Shown piece after piece: positions 28,433 through 36,272 of a stretch of 64,000 bases of DNA. Both the position numbers and the translations under genes were made by a program. The stretch's first letter is position 1. Every line of letters starts with the position of its first letter. This stretch comes from an uncultured Eubacteriales bacterium (GTDB lineage Bacteria; Bacillota; Clostridia; Oscillospirales; Oscillospiraceae). The stretch is taken from positions 62,001-126,000 of the forward strand of contig UREY01000001.1 in the NCBI GenBank assembly GCA_900546915.1, given 5' to 3'. Below the pieces are notes generated by a model that was given only the letters and a program-made list of their open reading frames with translations, did no database searches and was not told the origin of the DNA.

Positions 28433-30397
28433 TCAACCAAAATCTTCAAGACGGCAGTCTTGAACAGCCTGACGGTATGATTCAAACGGGACGGTTTCAA
28501 TCAATTGCTCCCAAGGCAGCTCTTCTGCCTGCGCGCAACTGGGAAAACACTCCCGAATCACTGCACATAAATACTGCGCTTTTTCCATCAGATGTGGAAA
28601 CTGAAATACAGTTGCATATTCCGTGCTGCCGTTGCTATAGGCCACTTCCATAATTCGAGCTCGGTCTTCCGTTGGAAATGTACGGGCATAACTATCCGTA
28701 AACCATACATCATCCCGGTCGGACCGGCTGTTACAGCCTGCCATAGTATAAGTCACATCCTGAATATTCTCCCCGTTTTCGTCCAAATAGCATTCATAGT
28801 ATGCATCCAATCCGGGGACAAACGTATACCAGTAGTCCAAATACGGCATATTACGTTCTTCTTCACAAACGGCAATGCGATTCTCCATAACATGCATAAA
28901 CTCATGCGCCAAAATTTGCTCGAATTGCAAATCTGTTACCGTATTTAGATAGTCTATATTTAATACGATTATTTGCCAGGATGGCAGCTCTGTCTCCAGC
29001 GGCTGCTCAGAAAACTCCTGCAAAACCTCTGCAGCAACGTTCGGTACCGTAGTAGTAAAGCCGCCTGCCTCCAGAGGAACGTCCGGCATGGACGCCATAA
29101 CGGGCCCGCACAGGTATAACCTCAGCTGTGGCACGGATTCGGTGGGAAGCTCCTGGAAAAAACCTTCCGGACAGGCGTTGACAAAGCGGTTCACTGCATC
29201 CAGCGCCGTATGAATCTGCATAGGATTTTCCTCTGCCATACCGTAATAGCCGACATCGGGGAAGGCATTGCCGGCAGGACCAATCCGCAGCTCCATCCCC
29301 GTTTGCTCCTCCAGCTTGTCTGCATCCGCCTGATTTTGCGCCTGCAGTTCTTCTTCGGTAACGGCAGTACAATCCCCGGTCTGGGCGTCGCCGGCAGAGC
29401 ACCTTTGATAAGAAAGGCTGCTGATTCCCTGACGATAGGTCGTGTAGACAAATCCATTTTCTGCCCATGCAACAGATTGACAGCGCTCCGGAGTCTCCTC
29501 CCAATAGGTTCCGGCCTCCAAGTCCCATGCCTCTATGGTTCCTGTATCTGCATTCTGCAGAAGAACTCTTTCCTGTTCCACCGCCGCTACCGTATAATTT
29601 CCCCGGTCTCTCAAAAAATAGATGTGGTCCTCTCCAATCGGCCAGATTACCAGTTCCTCAGAGCTGGAATGATACGCCCAAGGCTGTCCGATTTGCGCGA
29701 AATGGTCCGGCGCCGACTGCCGGGGATAACTGGAAAGCTTGCTCTCCAGGTCCAGCCAGAACAAGGACTCCTCACTCTGTACCAGCACACGATCCCCTTG
29801 AGCAAAAGAAAACACAAGATCGTTTTGCCCTTCCATGGGGTATTCCGTTTCCGGGCTCCCATCCTGGAGAAGGTCTACGCGGAAAATACCATCGTCCCAC
29901 GTGCGAAGCAAGGTCCCTGTATCCAGCAATAGCCATTGCTTGCCCTGAAAAGATCTGGACCACATGCACTGCTCCAAAGCGGCATCATATTGCCGGACCT
30001 CCCCCGACTCTGTGTTTAAAAGCAGGATAGAGCCGTCTGGTAGAATTTCTGCCTGGTACTCTCCCCCATCCAGCACCTGATCACCTAAAAGCAGGCCGGT
30101 CGTCAAATCATAAAGAAATAGCGATCGGGTCCCATCGCCCTGACGAAACAGGGCCAAGCAACGATCTTCCCGTATCCGCAACAGCGTATTGAGTCCGGGG
30201 ATTTCCGACGCAAAACAAAAATCCTCCCCGGATAATTCGTTTGGCTCCAAAGTTGGTTCTGTTGTTTCTTCCCCCGCTACTGTTTCTTCTCCCGAAGTGG
30301 CGGCACGATCATCCGTAGATGCACGATGGTTACGGGTACACCCGCTTAACAATAGAAAAATTAAAGCAATACCCAGTAAAATACGCAGCTGTTTCAT
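28433..30397 (-). CDS. Large lipoprotein with beta-propeller-like N-terminal region and HExxH metalloprotease-like C-terminal region
   Basis: 654 residues from the ATG at 30397, with AAGGAGGT upstream. A lipobox LLSGC ends at residue 20 and an acidic Ser/Thr/Glu linker follows. Residues about 60-330 contain repeated short strands of the type seen in beta-propellers (for example DGSILLLNTESGEVRQYD and VLLQNADTGTIEAWDL). The C-terminal region holds H498-E499-F-M-H502, a zinc-protease signature, with no clear third ligand visible to me. I do not recognise a named family. The combination of propeller-like and protease-like parts in a lipoprotein is unusual. Confidence 0.75.
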   Translation of the reverse strand: MKQLRILLGIALIFLLLSGCTRNHRASTDDRAATSGEETVAGEETTEPTLEPNELSGEDFCFASEIPGLNTLLRIREDRCLALFRQGDGTRSLFLYDLTTGLLLGDQVLDGGEYQAEILPDGSILLLNTESGEVRQYDAALEQCMWSRSFQGKQWLLLDTGTLLRTWDDGIFRVDLLQDGSPETEYPMEGQNDLVFSFAQGDRVLVQSEESLFWLDLESKLSSYPRQSAPDHFAQIGQPWAYHSSSEELVIWPIGEDHIYFLRDRGNYTVAAVEQERVLLQNADTGTIEAWDLEAGTYWEETPERCQSVAWAENGFVYTTYRQGISSLSYQRCSAGDAQTGDCTAVTEEELQAQNQADADKLEEQTGMELRIGPAGNAFPDVGYYGMAEENPMQIHTALDAVNRFVNACPEGFFQELPTESVPQLRLYLCGPVMASMPDVPLEAGGFTTTVPNVAAEVLQEFSEQPLETELPSWQIIVLNIDYLNTVTDLQFEQILAHEFMHVMENRIAVCEEERNMPYLDYWYTFVPGLDAYYECYLDENGENIQDVTYTMAGCNSRSDRDDVWFTDSYARTFPTEDRARIMEVAYSNGSTEYATVFQFPHLMEKAQYLCAVIRECFPSCAQAEELPWEQLIETVPFESYRQAVQDCRLEDFG

Positions 30398-30708
30398 AAA
30401 TCTACCTCCTTGGTTCCAGTATAGCATAAAATGGTGTGCTTGAACAGTCTCATGCGTATGTTTCTGCCATTCAGGCATATGGTTGCAACAGGACGTACCC
30501 AGACATAGCTTTCTGTGTACCGGCTTTCATACGGTGTGCCGCAAATATTTGAATTTTGCAGCAGTTTGTCGCGCCTCCGGGAAACTTAAGAAAAATTTAA
30601 GAACCTTTTTCCTAAATGGTGTGACAACTCTGATGCAATCGGCGTCTATATTATAAAGGAAGAAATGAGTCAGTCCATCGGGACAAGTTTATCCGGGAGG
30701 CGAAGGCA

Positions 30709-30870
30709 ATGACAGAAAGCGGAGAACTTTACATGATATGGATCAATTGGGAAGACCAGATTGTGTCCTTCCACGAAGAACCGGGCTTTGACCGTCTGCC
30801 CTTTGGATCAGAAGCAAACTGGCAGGCCAATATCCGGATTCTTTTAACGGAAGGCTTCCGGTTTCAGTGA
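30709..30870 (+). CDS. Small hypothetical protein of 53 residues
   Basis: An ATG at 30709 is preceded by GGGAGGCGAAG and the frame ends at 30870. The protein is acidic and aromatic-rich (MTESGELYMIWINWEDQIVS at the start), with no transmembrane segment. Its stop lies 12 bases upstream of the next lipoprotein gene, so both may be co-transcribed. I do not recognise the family. Confidence 0.6.
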   Translation: MTESGELYMIWINWEDQIVSFHEEPGFDRLPFGSEANWQANIRILLTEGFRFQ

Positions 30871-30882
30871 GGAGGTGGTCTT

Positions 30883-31380
30883 GTGCGAAAGAGATATAAA
30901 TGGATCACACTTTTGTTGCTTTGCAGTATGTTGCAGGGCTGTGCATGGCTGCCAGATGCAGCCGAGCCTGAGCGGGATGCCGGAAACATTGTGCTTCAAG
31001 TGTCCGTAGAATCCCTCCCGGCGAACGAAGCGCAAGCCCGCCTGTATACGGACACAAACAAAATTCAGGCCGTCCTGGACTACATTCAGTCTTTGCAGCT
31101 GGTAGAACCGGATTCCGATGAGCCGGAAATCAGCGCCGACGCTACCTGTCAAATTACTTTGCGTTATTCCACCGGCGAAGGAAAGGTGTATTATGTATCC
31201 GGAGAACAATACTTTCGAGAGGGTGACGCTCCCTGGATGCAGGTAGACGGAGCCTCGGGCGTTAGCCTACAGGAAATTTTGCAGGAAAACACAAGTGATG
31301 TTCCGACATCGCCGGCAGAATACCGCGAGGATGTGGAAGATCCTTCCATTCAGAACGACGCTTTGGCAGCAGAAAGCTGA
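30883..31380 (+). CDS. Hypothetical lipoprotein
   Basis: 165 residues from a GTG at 30883 with a GAGGAGG site. A lipobox LQGC ends at residue 20. The mature protein is acidic and shows a pattern of short strands (NIVLQVSVESLP, TCQITLRYSTGEGKVYYV), suggesting a small beta-rich domain exposed outside the membrane. It follows the 53-residue protein. I do not recognise a family. The next 440 bases hold no confident gene. Confidence 0.75.
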   Translation: MRKRYKWITLLLLCSMLQGCAWLPDAAEPERDAGNIVLQVSVESLPANEAQARLYTDTNKIQAVLDYIQSLQLVEPDSDEPEISADATCQITLRYSTGEGKVYYVSGEQYFREGDAPWMQVDGASGVSLQEILQENTSDVPTSPAEYREDVEDPSIQNDALAAES

Positions 31381-31419
31381 TTGTTCCAAAATATTTCGTC
31401 AGATATTGGGAGTTTGAAA

Positions 31420-31448
31420 TTGACAGCGCGACGGTTCGGTGTTAAGAT
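31420..31448 (+). promoter_or_regulatory. Strong sigma-A-type promoter upstream of the aro operon
   Basis: TTGACA (31420-31425) and TAAGAT (31443-31448) with a 17-bp spacer. No confident gene starts downstream until aroB at 31821, and a strong terminator lies between. Confidence 0.72.
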
Positions 31449-31493
31449 AAGAGCGTTCCCATATACGAATTGCAAAAAAGATACGGACAAAGA

Positions 31494-31598
31494 ATGACGA
31501 AGGTTGCAGTGTTTTGGGGGGCGTTGCTTTTGGCTTTGGTGCAAACGGGCAAACGCGTTTTGGCTGCAAACAAACGGCTCCTCTCCGCAATATCATAG
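31494..31598 (+). CDS. Possible 34-residue small hydrophobic protein
   Basis: An ATG at 31494 opens a frame of 34 codons ending TAG at 31598, lying wholly between a strong promoter and a terminator. The product starts MTKVAVFWGALLLALVQTG and ends in several Lys and Arg, which suggests one short membrane helix. The ribosome binding site is weak (ACAAAG). It may be a leader peptide, a small membrane protein or an accidental frame. Confidence 0.35.
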   Translation: MTKVAVFWGALLLALVQTGKRVLAANKRLLSAIS

Positions 31599-31619
31599 GC
31601 GGAGCTGTCTCAGATTTAG

Positions 31620-31657
31620 AAAGCCTGCGGTGAACAGCATTTCACCGCAGGCTTTTT
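31620..31657 (+). terminator. Terminator 165 bases upstream of aroB
   Basis: AAAGCCTGCGGTGAA (31620-31634) pairs with TTCACCGCAGGCTTT (31641-31655) in a 15-bp stem with a 6-base loop and a T-run. Confidence 0.88.
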
Positions 31658-31674
31658 CATAGACGCCAAAATTG

Positions 31675-31802
31675 CGGGCCCTACTCCATAGTGGGTGAGA
31701 GCATGTCTCCGTACGACACCAGTGTGGCCCGATGCGGCAAACCCATGACTATGACAGTGCTACAGAGTGCGGCTGCAACCGGAACCGGGTGTGTACCCGC
31801 TT
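31675..31802 (+). promoter_or_regulatory. Structured leader upstream of aroB
   Basis: Nested complementary segments suggest a multi-branch RNA: GGGCC and GGCCC enclose ACTccatAGT, GAGA/TCTC and ACAC/GTGT stems, and a CGGGT/ACCCG hairpin lies just before aroB. No sigma-A promoter was recognised between the terminator and aroB. The structure was assembled by eye, so regulatory function is only inferred. Confidence 0.35.
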
Positions 31803-31820
31803 GGCATAGGGGCATGAAAC

Positions 31821-32909
31821 ATGAACGAAAAAATTTTGACGGTATCCCTTCCGGGACGATCGTACCACATTGAGATGGAACGGGGCCTACTTTCCCGGAC
31901 GGGAGAGCGGTGTCGGGCTATACTGCCCAGCGCTAAGCGGTTGTTTGTGGTGACAGACGTCTGTGTGGCTTCCCTATATGGGTCCCAAGTGGAAGACAGC
32001 CTGAAAGCGGCAGGATTCCAGGTCCGGACCAAAGTCATCCCTGCCGGGGAAGAATCCAAGAACGCTTGGCAGCTGGCGGAGCTGTGGGAAGAAATGATGG
32101 CTTTCGGCCTGACCCGTACCGATGCGGTGATTGCCCTGGGCGGCGGCGTGGTAGGAGATCTGGCCGGCTTTGCCGCCGCCACCATTCTCCGCGGGGTGGG
32201 TTTTGTACAGATTCCCACCACCCTTCTGGCCCAGGTAGACGCTTCTGTAGGAGGAAAGGTGGCCATTGACCTGCGGGCCGGCAAGAACCTGGCCGGGGCT
32301 TTCTGGCAGCCTCGAGGGGTGCTCATCGATCCGGAGTGTTTGCGTACCCTTTCCGATCGTGCCTTCTCCGACGGCATGGCGGAGGTGATTAAATACGGCT
32401 GCATCTGTGACGCAGGCTTTTTCCGTCTGCTGGATCAATATGGCGGCCGGACCGGTGTGATGGAACACATCGATCAGGTCATTTACACCTGCTGCGATAT
32501 CAAGCGGAAATTGGTCCTTTCGGATGAACGGGACACCGGCCAGCGCATGATCTTAAACTTCGGCCATACCATTGGCCACGCCTTTGAGCTGGCCGGGCGT
32601 TTTGAAACCTGGACCCACGGCCAGAGTGTGGCTGCCGGCATGAACTGGGCCGCCCAGTTGGGTGTCAAATTGGGCGTGACGCCGCCGGATGTGGTAGCGT
32701 CCGTCCAGAAAGTCCTGAAGCGATACGGCCTGCCCCTGGATCTTCCCTGCCCCTGGGAGACTCTGGTAGAGGCAGTGGGCCTAGATAAGAAGAATAGCGG
32801 GGAAGATATCTATCTCATCGTTTTGGAGGAGCTAGGCCGGGCGGTGCGCCGGAAGCTGCCCCGGAACGAACTGCTGGGGCTCCTACAGATCCTGCTGCAT
32901 GGGAGATGA
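31821..32909 (+). CDS. aroB: 3-dehydroquinate synthase
   Basis: 362 residues. It converts DAHP to 3-dehydroquinate, the second shikimate pathway step, using NAD+ and zinc. The glycine-rich NAD site GGGVVGDLAGFAAAT, the substrate site TTLLAQVDASVGGKVAID, and the zinc histidines in LNFGHTIGHAFE are intact. The next gene begins 4 bases after its stop. It opens the five-gene aro operon; no aroF or aroD gene is seen in the cluster. Confidence 0.95.
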   Translation: MNEKILTVSLPGRSYHIEMERGLLSRTGERCRAILPSAKRLFVVTDVCVASLYGSQVEDSLKAAGFQVRTKVIPAGEESKNAWQLAELWEEMMAFGLTRTDAVIALGGGVVGDLAGFAAATILRGVGFVQIPTTLLAQVDASVGGKVAIDLRAGKNLAGAFWQPRGVLIDPECLRTLSDRAFSDGMAEVIKYGCICDAGFFRLLDQYGGRTGVMEHIDQVIYTCCDIKRKLVLSDERDTGQRMILNFGHTIGHAFELAGRFETWTHGQSVAAGMNWAAQLGVKLGVTPPDVVASVQKVLKRYGLPLDLPCPWETLVEAVGLDKKNSGEDIYLIVLEELGRAVRRKLPRNELLGLLQILLHGR

Positions 32910-32913
32910 CGGC

Positions 32914-34152
32914 ATGAAGATCGTAATTGCACCGGGCAAATTGGCGGGAGCCATTCCCCTGCCCTCCAGCAAGTCCCAGACCCACCGTGCTCTCCTTGCT
33001 GCCTCTTTGGGGCACGGTGTGAGTACACTCCGGGGGATCACCCTCTCTCAGGACATAGAAGCTACTTTGTCCTGCTTGCGCGCCCTAGGCGCCGGTGTGG
33101 TGGACCGGGGAAATACCTTGGAAATTTGCGGGATAGGTGGCCGCACCAGAGCCCTCCGGACCGGTATCCCCCAGCTAGATTGCGGAGAGTCGGGTTCCAC
33201 ATTGCGCTTTCTCATTCCCATCGCTCTGGCGTTGCTGGGTGGCGGGGAATTCACAGGCCGGGGGAGACTGATGAAGCGGCCCCTGAATCCTTATTTCCAG
33301 CTGTTTGAACGCAGAGGGATTGCCTACCGGCTGAAAGACGGGATCCTGCGTGTCCAAGGAACGCTTTCCCCAGGGCGGTATGAGCTTCCGGGCAACGTGT
33401 CCAGCCAGTTTATTACGGGGCTGCTCTTTGCCCTCCCTTTGCTGGCAGGAGACAGCGAGCTGGTCCTCACGAGTCCGCTGGAATCCCGAGACTACGTAAA
33501 GATGACTCTGGATATTCTGGAAAAATATGGGATTCAGTTGGAAAATCGGGCCGACACTGGCTTTGTAATTCCCGGTGGGCAACAATTTGAGGCCCGGGAT
33601 TGGACCGTCGAGAGAGACTGGTCCCAAGGCGCCTTCTGGTATGCCGCTAATTTTTTGGGTGGACAAGTAGAACTTCCGGGCCTGAATTCGGCCTCCGTTC
33701 AAGGAGACAAGGAGATCGCCACAGACTATCGAAGGCTGTCACAGTCTGGAGATGTGGAGCTGAATGTCTCTCAATGCCCCGACTTGGTTCCCCCCCTGGC
33801 CGCCATGGCGGCTGTCCGGGCTGGAACCACCCGCCTCAACCACGCCGCCCGACTGCGCCTAAAGGAGAGCGACCGGCTTTCCTCTGTCACCCGGGCCCTC
33901 AATGTCATGGGAGCCCGGGTAAAGGAGGGCCCCGACTCCCTGATCATTCATGGCGTGAAACAGCTTCCCGGGGGCGGAACGGTGGATTGCTGCCGGGATC
34001 ACCGCATTGCCATGATGGCCGCCGTATCTGCCGCCTTTGCCCAAAAACCCGTGACTTTGCTGGGGGCGGAATGCGTCCATAAGTCATATCCCCAATTCTG
34101 GTTGCATTTTCAGATGTTAGGAGGAAAGATCCATGGCCTCATACTTCGGTAA
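32914..34152 (+). CDS. aroA: 3-phosphoshikimate 1-carboxyvinyltransferase (EPSP synthase)
   Basis: 412 residues from the ATG at 32914, just after the aroB stop; an ATG at 32899 is possible. It transfers enolpyruvate from PEP to shikimate 3-phosphate. Substrate residues SKSQTHRAL, the sugar-like loop LDCGESGSTLRF and RLKESDRL are present. The typical class I LFLGNAGTAMRPL motif is here CGESGSTLRFLIP, as in many Firmicutes. Its stop lies within the first codons of aroC (20-base overlap). Confidence 0.94.
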   Translation: MKIVIAPGKLAGAIPLPSSKSQTHRALLAASLGHGVSTLRGITLSQDIEATLSCLRALGAGVVDRGNTLEICGIGGRTRALRTGIPQLDCGESGSTLRFLIPIALALLGGGEFTGRGRLMKRPLNPYFQLFERRGIAYRLKDGILRVQGTLSPGRYELPGNVSSQFITGLLFALPLLAGDSELVLTSPLESRDYVKMTLDILEKYGIQLENRADTGFVIPGGQQFEARDWTVERDWSQGAFWYAANFLGGQVELPGLNSASVQGDKEIATDYRRLSQSGDVELNVSQCPDLVPPLAAMAAVRAGTTRLNHAARLRLKESDRLSSVTRALNVMGARVKEGPDSLIIHGVKQLPGGGTVDCCRDHRIAMMAAVSAAFAQKPVTLLGAECVHKSYPQFWLHFQMLGGKIHGLILR

Positions 34153-35239
34153 ACACATCCATGTGTCTATTTTCGGCCAGTCCCATTCGGTAGCCATGGG
34201 GGTTTCCCTGGATGGTTTGCCTGCCGGAGAGAAGGTAGATCTGGAGGCGCTCCAGCAGTTTCTCCAGCGCCGGGCGCCTGGGCGGCAAGCCACGGCCACC
34301 TCTCGCCGGGAGGAAGATATTCCTCAATTCTTGTGTGGCTTGGTGAATGGGGTAACCTGCGGGGCTCCTCTGGCCGCTATCATAGAAAACGCCGATGTAC
34401 GCCCTCAAGATTACGAAGAGCTACGGGATAAACCCCGCCCGGCCCATGCCGACTTTACCGCTCAGGTCAAATACCGGGGATACCAGGACGCACGAGGCGG
34501 CGGGCATTTTTCCGGCCGTCTCACGGCTCCTCTTTGTGTTGCAGGGGGCATTTGCATGCAGATCTTGGCTCGCCGGGGCATCCAAATTGGAGCCCATATC
34601 CGCTCCATTGGCCAGACAGAGGACCGGCCCTTTCATCCTCTTGGAGAGATGCCGGAGACTCTGGAGGCAGTCCGGCTGGCTCCTTTCCCGGTTTTAGACG
34701 AGACGGCAGGAGGGCAGATGCAGGCTGCCATTCTGGAGGCCCGGGCAGCTGGAGACTCCATAGGCGGCATAATCGAGTGCATGGCCATCGGTCTGCCCGC
34801 CGGCGTCGGGAATCCCATGTTTCAAGGGCTGGAGAGCCGGCTGGCTGCTGCCCTGTTTGCCGTTCCTGCCGTCAAGGGGGTGGAGTTCGGCTCCGGTTTT
34901 GCGTCGGCCGGAATGAAGGGCTCGGAGCACAACGATCCCTTTATCATGGAGGATGGAACCGTCCGTACCCAGACCAATCACGCCGGCGGCATCCTGGGGG
35001 GAATCTCCAACGGAATGCCCCTGGTGTTCCGGACGGCCTTCAAGCCCACCCCCTCCATCGCCCTGAATCAGCGTACCGTCCACCTGTCCACTGGGGCCGG
35101 GGAGGATCTGCAAATCTCCGGACGGCACGACCCCTGTATTGTCCCCCGGGCTGTCCCGGTGGTGGAAGCTGTAACAGCTTTGGTACTGCTGGACGCCCTG
35201 CTGGACCGGGAGACGGACCAGCTCTCTTCCAGCTGCTAA
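34133..35239 (+). CDS. aroC: Chorismate synthase
   Basis: 368 residues. It removes phosphate from EPSP to form chorismate, using reduced FMN. Family motifs are visible: [10 protein letters not shown] at the start, [28 protein letters not shown] in two parts, and [12 protein letters not shown] with the C-terminal [16 protein letters not shown]. It overlaps the aroA 3' end. The stop is followed by 112 bases to the pheA gene. Confidence 0.95.
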   Translation: [368 protein letters not shown]

Positions 35240-35351
35240 GCGGGCGTTTCAGCAAGAGCAGTTCCCTGGAAAAGGACCAGCTTCTGATTTACACGCAACG
35301 CTCCCGGCCAACGGCTGGAATTTCATGTCCATTGAAACAGGAGGAGGATTT

Positions 35352-36272
35352 ATGAATCCCGAGTTAACCGCCCTGCGGGAACAGATTGATGAAGTTGACC
35401 GGCAGCTGGTCGCCTTGTTCCGGCAGCGCATGGCCATCTCTAAAATCGTAGCCGCAAACAAAAAGGCCCACGGTCTGCCCACTTTGGACCCAGACCGGGA
35501 ACGCGCCCTACTGACCAAAGTGAGAGACCAAGCCGGCGAGAAACTGGCTGACTACGTCGAGGCCGTGTTTCGCAGTATCCTGTCAGCAAGCCGTTCCTAT
35601 CAGAACGGGTGTAACAAAGCCGGGTCTCAGATGTATGAAGCCATCCTGGGAACTCTGGACACTACCCCAAAGCGCTTCCCCCAGGGGGCCACGGTGGCCT
35701 GCCGGGGCGTGGAAGGATCATATTCCCAGATTGCCTGCAACAGCATATGGAATTCTCCTACCATTCTTTATTTGGATACCTTTGAGGACGTTTTCCATGC
35801 GGTAGAGAGCGAAATGTGCCAATATGGGATCCTTCCCATTGGGTGCTGTGCTGCTGGTTCCGCAAACGACATCTACGACCTGCTGATTCGGCACAATGTT
35901 TTCATTGCCCGATCTGTCTGTCTGAATGGTTTGGCTCCCAGCGTCTCGAAGCAAGATAATCTCTATGCTCGCTTTCTCTGTATCTCCCCAAAATTGGAAA
36001 TTTACCCCGACGCAGACCGTACCTCCCTGATGCTCACTCTGTCCCACAAGCCCGGTTCGTTGTACCATATTCTATCTGAGTTTTGTACCCTGGGCATCAA
36101 CCTCCGAAAGCTGGAGAGCCGCCCCCTCTCAGATCGAAAATCTACATTCATGTTCTACGTGGATCTGGAATGCTCTATCTATGCCCCAGAAATGGAGCGT
36201 TTGTTCCGGGATTTGGAGGAGGATAGCGAGCAGTTTCGCTATCTGGGCACCTATCGCGAGGTCATCTGCTGA
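35352..36272 (+). CDS. pheA: Chorismate mutase with truncated prephenate dehydratase domain and ACT domain
   Basis: 306 residues from the ATG at 35352, with AGGAGGAT upstream. Residues 1-90 are an AroQ-type chorismate mutase (R9, ALFRQRM, DPDRERALL). Residues 113-180 resemble the first lobe of prephenate dehydratase, but the usual motif LPIENSxAGSV reads LPIGCCAAGSA at 161-171. The second lobe, normally about 65-70 residues with the SHPQALxQC region, is missing: R187-S-V is followed directly by N203-L-Y-A-R-F, where TRF is now ARF. The ACT domain (LRKLESRP) is intact. Bifunctional relatives are near 375 residues, so dehydratase activity looks lost. The chorismate mutase role is well supported. 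Confidence 0.85.
   Translation: MNPELTALREQIDEVDRQLVALFRQRMAISKIVAANKKAHGLPTLDPDRERALLTKVRDQAGEKLADYVEAVFRSILSASRSYQNGCNKAGSQMYEAILGTLDTTPKRFPQGATVACRGVEGSYSQIACNSIWNSPTILYLDTFEDVFHAVESEMCQYGILPIGCCAAGSANDIYDLLIRHNVFIARSVCLNGLAPSVSKQDNLYARFLCISPKLEIYPDADRTSLMLTLSHKPGSLYHILSEFCTLGINLRKLESRPLSDRKSTFMFYVDLECSIYAPEMERLFRDLEEDSEQFRYLGTYREVIC

Larger units (their letters stand above)
31455..31657 (+). ncRNA. Short transcription unit of about 200 bases between promoter and terminator
   Basis: A promoter ending at 31448 and a strong intrinsic terminator at 31620-31657 define a compact transcript with no confident coding sequence. It could be a small RNA, an aro operon attenuator, or the mRNA of the 34-residue frame. 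It lacks T-box, TPP or SAM riboswitch motifs that I can recognise. Confidence 0.45.

Noticed and set aside
31420..31660. T-box leader controlling the aro operon
   Set aside because: No AGGGTGG-type T-box sequence or specifier loop is visible before the terminator.
31661..31820. tRNA-like fold upstream of aroB
   Set aside because: The branched pairing looked like a cloverleaf at first, but there is no T-loop GGTTCGAATCC motif and no CCA-type acceptor end.
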